A stretch of DNA of 64,000 nucleotides, taken from Jeotgalibacillus sp. S-D1. Lineage in GTDB: Bacteria > Bacillota > Bacilli > Bacillales > Jeotgalibacillaceae. Shown here piece after piece: positions 61,490 to 64,000 of the stretch. Made by a program: the position numbers and the translations under genes. The notes beneath the pieces were generated by a model that was not told the origin of the DNA, searched no databases, and was given only the letters and a program-made list of their open reading frames with translations. The stretch spans positions 62,001 to 126,000 of the forward strand of contig NZ_SMZR01000001.1 in assembly GCF_004358665.1 (NCBI RefSeq), given 5' to 3'. Numbering within the stretch: the first letter of the stretch is position 1; each line of letters begins with the position of its first letter.

Positions 61490-61743
61490 GCGGGCGTTTA
61501 GCTCCGACAGACATAAGACGATCTCCCAATTAGGCTCTGTTTGCCTAAATGGGAGAGTGGCTTATGATCCGAGGAGTTGCCCGGTGCAGCTGGATAAAGT
61601 AAAAGCGTAAGTGGGCGTTTAGCTCCGACAGACATAAGGCGATCTCCCAATTAGGCGCTCTTTGCCTAAATGGGAGAGTGACTTATGATCCGAGGAGCTG
61701 CCCGGAGAAGCTGGATAAAACAAAAGCGTAAGCGGGCGTTTAG
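61480..61743 (+). repeat. 121-bp tandem repeat, two copies plus a partial third
   Basis: AAAAGCGTAAG begins at 61480, 61601 and 61722, spaced exactly 121 bases. Each unit contains GCGGGCGTTTAGCTCCGACAG, then a hairpin CTCCCAATTAGGC / GCCTAAATGGGAG, then GATCCGAGGAG and GCTGGATAAA. The third copy stops after 22 bases. The GH105 stop codon (LKA-TAA) falls inside the first unit. This fills the gap to the next gene; no ORF was seen. Confidence 0.93.
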
Positions 61744-61791
61744 AACAAATAATTCTTAAATAAACGACTAAAAAGTTCAGGGAGGGAAACG

Positions 61792-63084
61792 ATGAAAAAG
61801 TTTGCGGTATGTGGCGTAAGTAAACGCGCAATGGGAATGTTCATTCAGCCTATGCTGGATAATTTTTCAGCTACAACTGAACTCGTTGGCTTACTTGACC
61901 ATGATCCAAAGCGGTTTTCAGTGTGCAAATCAGAATTTCCTTCAATTCAAGGGGTTCACGAATACAATGAGCTTGAATTTGAAAAAATGGTCGCTGAAAC
62001 CAACCCGGACACAGTGATTGTGACAAGCAGGGATGATACACATATCACGTATATTTTAAAAGCGCTCGAGCTCGATTTAGATGTGATTACTGAAAAACCA
62101 ATGACCACCACAGCGCTGGACAGCAAAAGAGTTATGGATGCTGAAGCAAAGAGCAAAGGGAAGGTCACTGTGACCTTTAACTATCGTTACAGTCCGTATC
62201 ATACAAAAATCAAAGAAATACTTTTGTCAGGAAAACTTGGTCGAATCACTTCGGTGGATCTAAATTGGTACATCGACACCTATCACGGATCAAGTTATTT
62301 TCAGCGGTGGAATCGAAAAAGAGAATTTTCAGGCGGGCTCTCGATTCATAAATCATCCCATCACTTCGACTTGGTGAACTGGTGGCTCGATCAAAAACCG
62401 ACAGAGGTATTTGCGTTTGGTGCGCGAAACTATTATGGCAGAGAGAGTGAACTGAATCCGCTGCCTGAAGACGGCCGTCATTGTCATACCTGTCATGTGA
62501 AGCACGAGTGCTCGTACTACACAAGATGGAACTCCAGAAGCAACAGCGCAGTAGTAGAAGACGATCATATTGATTCGGACCACAAAAGAAAAGACACGTA
62601 TACAAATTATCGCCCGGACCAGTGCGTATTTGATTCAGAGATTGATATTGAAGATACCTATACTGCAACGATTCGATATGATAAGGGAGCACTTTTAAGT
62701 TATTCTATTAATTTTTCTTTGCCTTATGAAGGGTACCGTCTGGCAATCAACGGAACAAAAGGACGACTGGAAACAACTGAATTTCACGCGCCATCACGTG
62801 TGCCGTTTCCTGTTCCTGAACAGACCATTGATTTTTTTCCATTGTTTGGTGCAAAGGAAACCATACATGTGTTAAAAAACAGTGGTGGACATGGGGGAGG
62901 AGATCCCCTGATACAAGAAGATCTGTTTATGGGTGAAGATCCGATGAGACTGTATAAGATTTTATCTGGAAGTGAAGACGGTGCTTATGCCGTCACAACC
63001 GGGGAAGCCGTTTGGCGTTCAGTCAAAGAAAAACGTTCTATTTTAATAGAAGAATTACTGAATCCAACAATTGTGAACAGCTAA
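61792..63084 (+). CDS. Gfo/Idh/MocA family oxidoreductase with cysteine cluster
   Basis: NAD(P)-dependent oxidoreductase (430 aa). The Rossmann part starts KKFAVCGVSKRAMGMFIQPML and contains the family's EKP motif in LDVITEKPMTT; the substrate domain has the long strand region LGRITSVDLNWYIDTYHGSSYFQRW and HKSSHHFDLVNWWL. An insertion carries Cys231, Cys234 and Cys240 (RHCHTCHVKHEC) and Cys278 (DQC), a possible structural metal site. It likely reduces or oxidises a sugar acid from the GH105 reaction (inference). RBS GGGAGGG. In the island operon, between GH105 and yesL. Confidence 0.9.
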   Translation: MKKFAVCGVSKRAMGMFIQPMLDNFSATTELVGLLDHDPKRFSVCKSEFPSIQGVHEYNELEFEKMVAETNPDTVIVTSRDDTHITYILKALELDLDVITEKPMTTTALDSKRVMDAEAKSKGKVTVTFNYRYSPYHTKIKEILLSGKLGRITSVDLNWYIDTYHGSSYFQRWNRKREFSGGLSIHKSSHHFDLVNWWLDQKPTEVFAFGARNYYGRESELNPLPEDGRHCHTCHVKHECSYYTRWNSRSNSAVVEDDHIDSDHKRKDTYTNYRPDQCVFDSEIDIEDTYTATIRYDKGALLSYSINFSLPYEGYRLAINGTKGRLETTEFHAPSRVPFPVPEQTIDFFPLFGAKETIHVLKNSGGHGGGDPLIQEDLFMGEDPMRLYKILSGSEDGAYAVTTGEAVWRSVKEKRSILIEELLNPTIVNS

Positions 63085-63138
63085 AAAGAGAAAAGCCGCA
63101 TAATCAAAGTCAGCAATCGTTTTTAAGGAGGTTATTTT

Positions 63139-63780
63139 ATGCAGGTTGGACGATTACTCAACAGCGTATTAGTATTTTGTCGATGGGTTACCTATTTTGC
63201 GTTGCTCAATTTATTATGGTTAGGATGTACATTGTTAGGCGGGATCATTTTAGGACTCGCACCAAGTACAGTTGGCATGTATGCAGTAGCGAGAAAAACT
63301 GCCATGGGTGAAGAGGATATTGCTGTAGTGAAAACGTTCTGGAGCGTATACCGCAGAGAATTTCTTCGTTCAAATGGACTGGCTTTGACGTTAACGGTTA
63401 TTGGACTTGTTTGGTATTTTGATCTGAATTTTTTCCGTCAGTTTGAAGGAACCTTTTTCACTGTGATGAATTACTTCATGATGATGGTGGGATTGGCTTT
63501 CATTATCTTGTTATCGTATATCCTGCCAGTTTACGTTCATTATGATATGAAGCTGTTGCACTACCTGAAGCAGTCGCTGTTAATCGGCTTTTTACAGCCC
63601 GGAAACTTAATTCTTATGTTGATCGGGACGCTGTCGACTTACTACTTTTTTATCTATTTCCCTGGGTTTATCCCAATCTTTGGTTTAACTATTTTTGTTC
63701 ATTTAAATATGTGGTTTGCCTTTAAATGCTTTGATAGTATTGAAGATATTAAAGTAAGAAGGCATTTTGCAAAAGCATAA
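63139..63780 (+). CDS. yesL: YesL-type membrane protein (DUF624)
   Basis: Membrane protein (213 aa, five or six helices) of the DUF624/YesL family: VFCRWVTYFALLNLLWLGCTLLGGIILGLAPSTVGMYAVARK is the family signature. YesL genes accompany YesM/YesN and ABC sugar importers in polysaccharide loci; function unknown. RBS AAGGAGG. Last gene of the operon, ending at a terminator. Confidence 0.93.
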   Translation: MQVGRLLNSVLVFCRWVTYFALLNLLWLGCTLLGGIILGLAPSTVGMYAVARKTAMGEEDIAVVKTFWSVYRREFLRSNGLALTLTVIGLVWYFDLNFFRQFEGTFFTVMNYFMMMVGLAFIILLSYILPVYVHYDMKLLHYLKQSLLIGFLQPGNLILMLIGTLSTYYFFIYFPGFIPIFGLTIFVHLNMWFAFKCFDSIEDIKVRRHFAKA

Positions 63781-63786
63781 GAGGAT

Positions 63787-63833
63787 AAAGACATAGTCTG
63801 GGATGGAATTTCTCTTCAGACCATGTCTTTTTT
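63787..63833 (+). terminator. terminator of the island operon
   Basis: AAAGACAT-GTCTG / CAGAC-ATGTCTTT stem with a 16-base loop, then TTTT. Confidence 0.85.
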
Positions 63834-63857
63834 GAATGTCTCTGTAAAATGTGTCTG

Positions 63858-63942
63858 TTGATCTCCGTGGAAGGTACTCGCTTTAAGCGGGCGGTCCAGG
63901 AGCCTCCTGCACCGTGAAAACGTCAGCCTGAAGTGGAAATCA
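63858..63942. repeat. GC-rich intergenic repeat element, short third copy
   Basis: Contains GGTACTCGCTTTAAGCGGGCGGTCC and AGGAGCCTCCTGC, then CGTCAGCCTGAAGTGGAAATCATC, resembling the ends of the elements at 32.4 and 43.0 kb (CGTCCGCCTGAAGCGCAGTGAAC). It is shorter and more diverged. The last 60 bases of the window show nothing recognisable. Confidence 0.55.
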
Positions 63943-64000
63943 TCAATAGTCACGTATAAAAGAGTTACAATGTTCTGTAACAAAGCCTTCAAATAAGTAA

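Noticed and set aside
61480-61743. 121-bp repeats as integration attachment sites
   Set aside because: No integrase, no tRNA gene and no element between the copies; tandem duplication explains them better.

Overview
The window looks like a chromosomal segment of a low-GC, Gram-positive, Bacillus-type bacterium (Bacillaceae). The evidence is the large number of genes recognisable as Bacillus subtilis orthologues in a familiar order, strong AGGAGG ribosome binding sites, frequent TTG and GTG starts, catabolite-repression (cre) sites, a T-box leader and a purine riboswitch. No rRNA, tRNA, phage, insertion sequence or CRISPR array was seen.

Layout. (1) 1-7.3 kb: a carbohydrate locus with an AraC-type regulator (cut by the window start), a substrate-binding protein translationally coupled to it, then a cre-controlled operon for an LplA/LplB/LplC-type ABC importer and an intracellular GH32 fructosidase, probably for fructan or sucrose-type oligosaccharides. 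(2) 7.3-18.3 kb: single genes and small transcription units: VOC proteins, a LysM/SleB-type cell wall hydrolase, a GNAT acetyltransferase, a HAD phosphatase, a pirin/azoreductase/MarR group sharing one operator motif, a PadR-DUF2812 pair behind a large palindrome, a secreted thermolysin-like protease and D-serine dehydratase. (3) 18.3-25.4 kb: tRNA wobble-uridine modification genes (ytqA/ytqB), a lipoprotein, an alpha/beta hydrolase, and leuS with a complete T-box leader followed by a rhodanese. (4) 25.4-35.9 kb: accessory DNA with a 21-bp tandem repeat, a guanine-class riboswitch ahead of an exported nucleosidase-like lipoprotein, a large dihydroorotate-dehydrogenase-like/membrane fusion protein, a secreted nuclease, HxlR and VOC genes, glycerol dehydrogenase, guanine deaminase, a nitroreductase and ferritin. 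(5) 35.9-49.5 kb: the conserved Bacillus backbone ytfP, ytgP, ytzG-like pseudouridine synthase, ytzE, pepV, dat, cysteine synthase, ytlPQR, ytmP, trmB, ytnP. (6) 49.5-64 kb: after a decayed oxidoreductase gene, a second carbohydrate island: iolB behind a perfect palindromic operator, a creatinase-like protein lacking the usual metal ligands, a MATE-like transporter, a YesM/YesN two-component system, a cre-controlled sugar ABC importer, a GH105 unsaturated glycuronyl hydrolase, a Gfo/Idh/MocA oxidoreductase and YesL.

How the parts work together. Both ends take up oligosaccharides by ABC importers without their own ATPase gene (a shared MsmX-type ATPase encoded elsewhere is expected) and cleave them inside the cell; each importer operon has a cre box. 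The right-hand island has the content expected for degrading unsaturated uronic-acid oligomers (rhamnogalacturonan- or ulvan-like). IolB belongs to the same family as KduI, so it may isomerise the released uronate instead of serving inositol breakdown. The middle backbone is housekeeping: translation, tRNA and rRNA modification, cell wall precursor flipping, D-amino acid supply and cysteine synthesis.

Repeats are prominent. There are GC-rich intergenic elements in both orientations (32.4, 43.0 and 63.9 kb), a 121-bp tandem repeat inside the GH105 operon, a 21-bp minisatellite and a decayed ~42-bp array. These are the least explained sequences in the window, together with the fusion protein at 27.6-29.4 kb.
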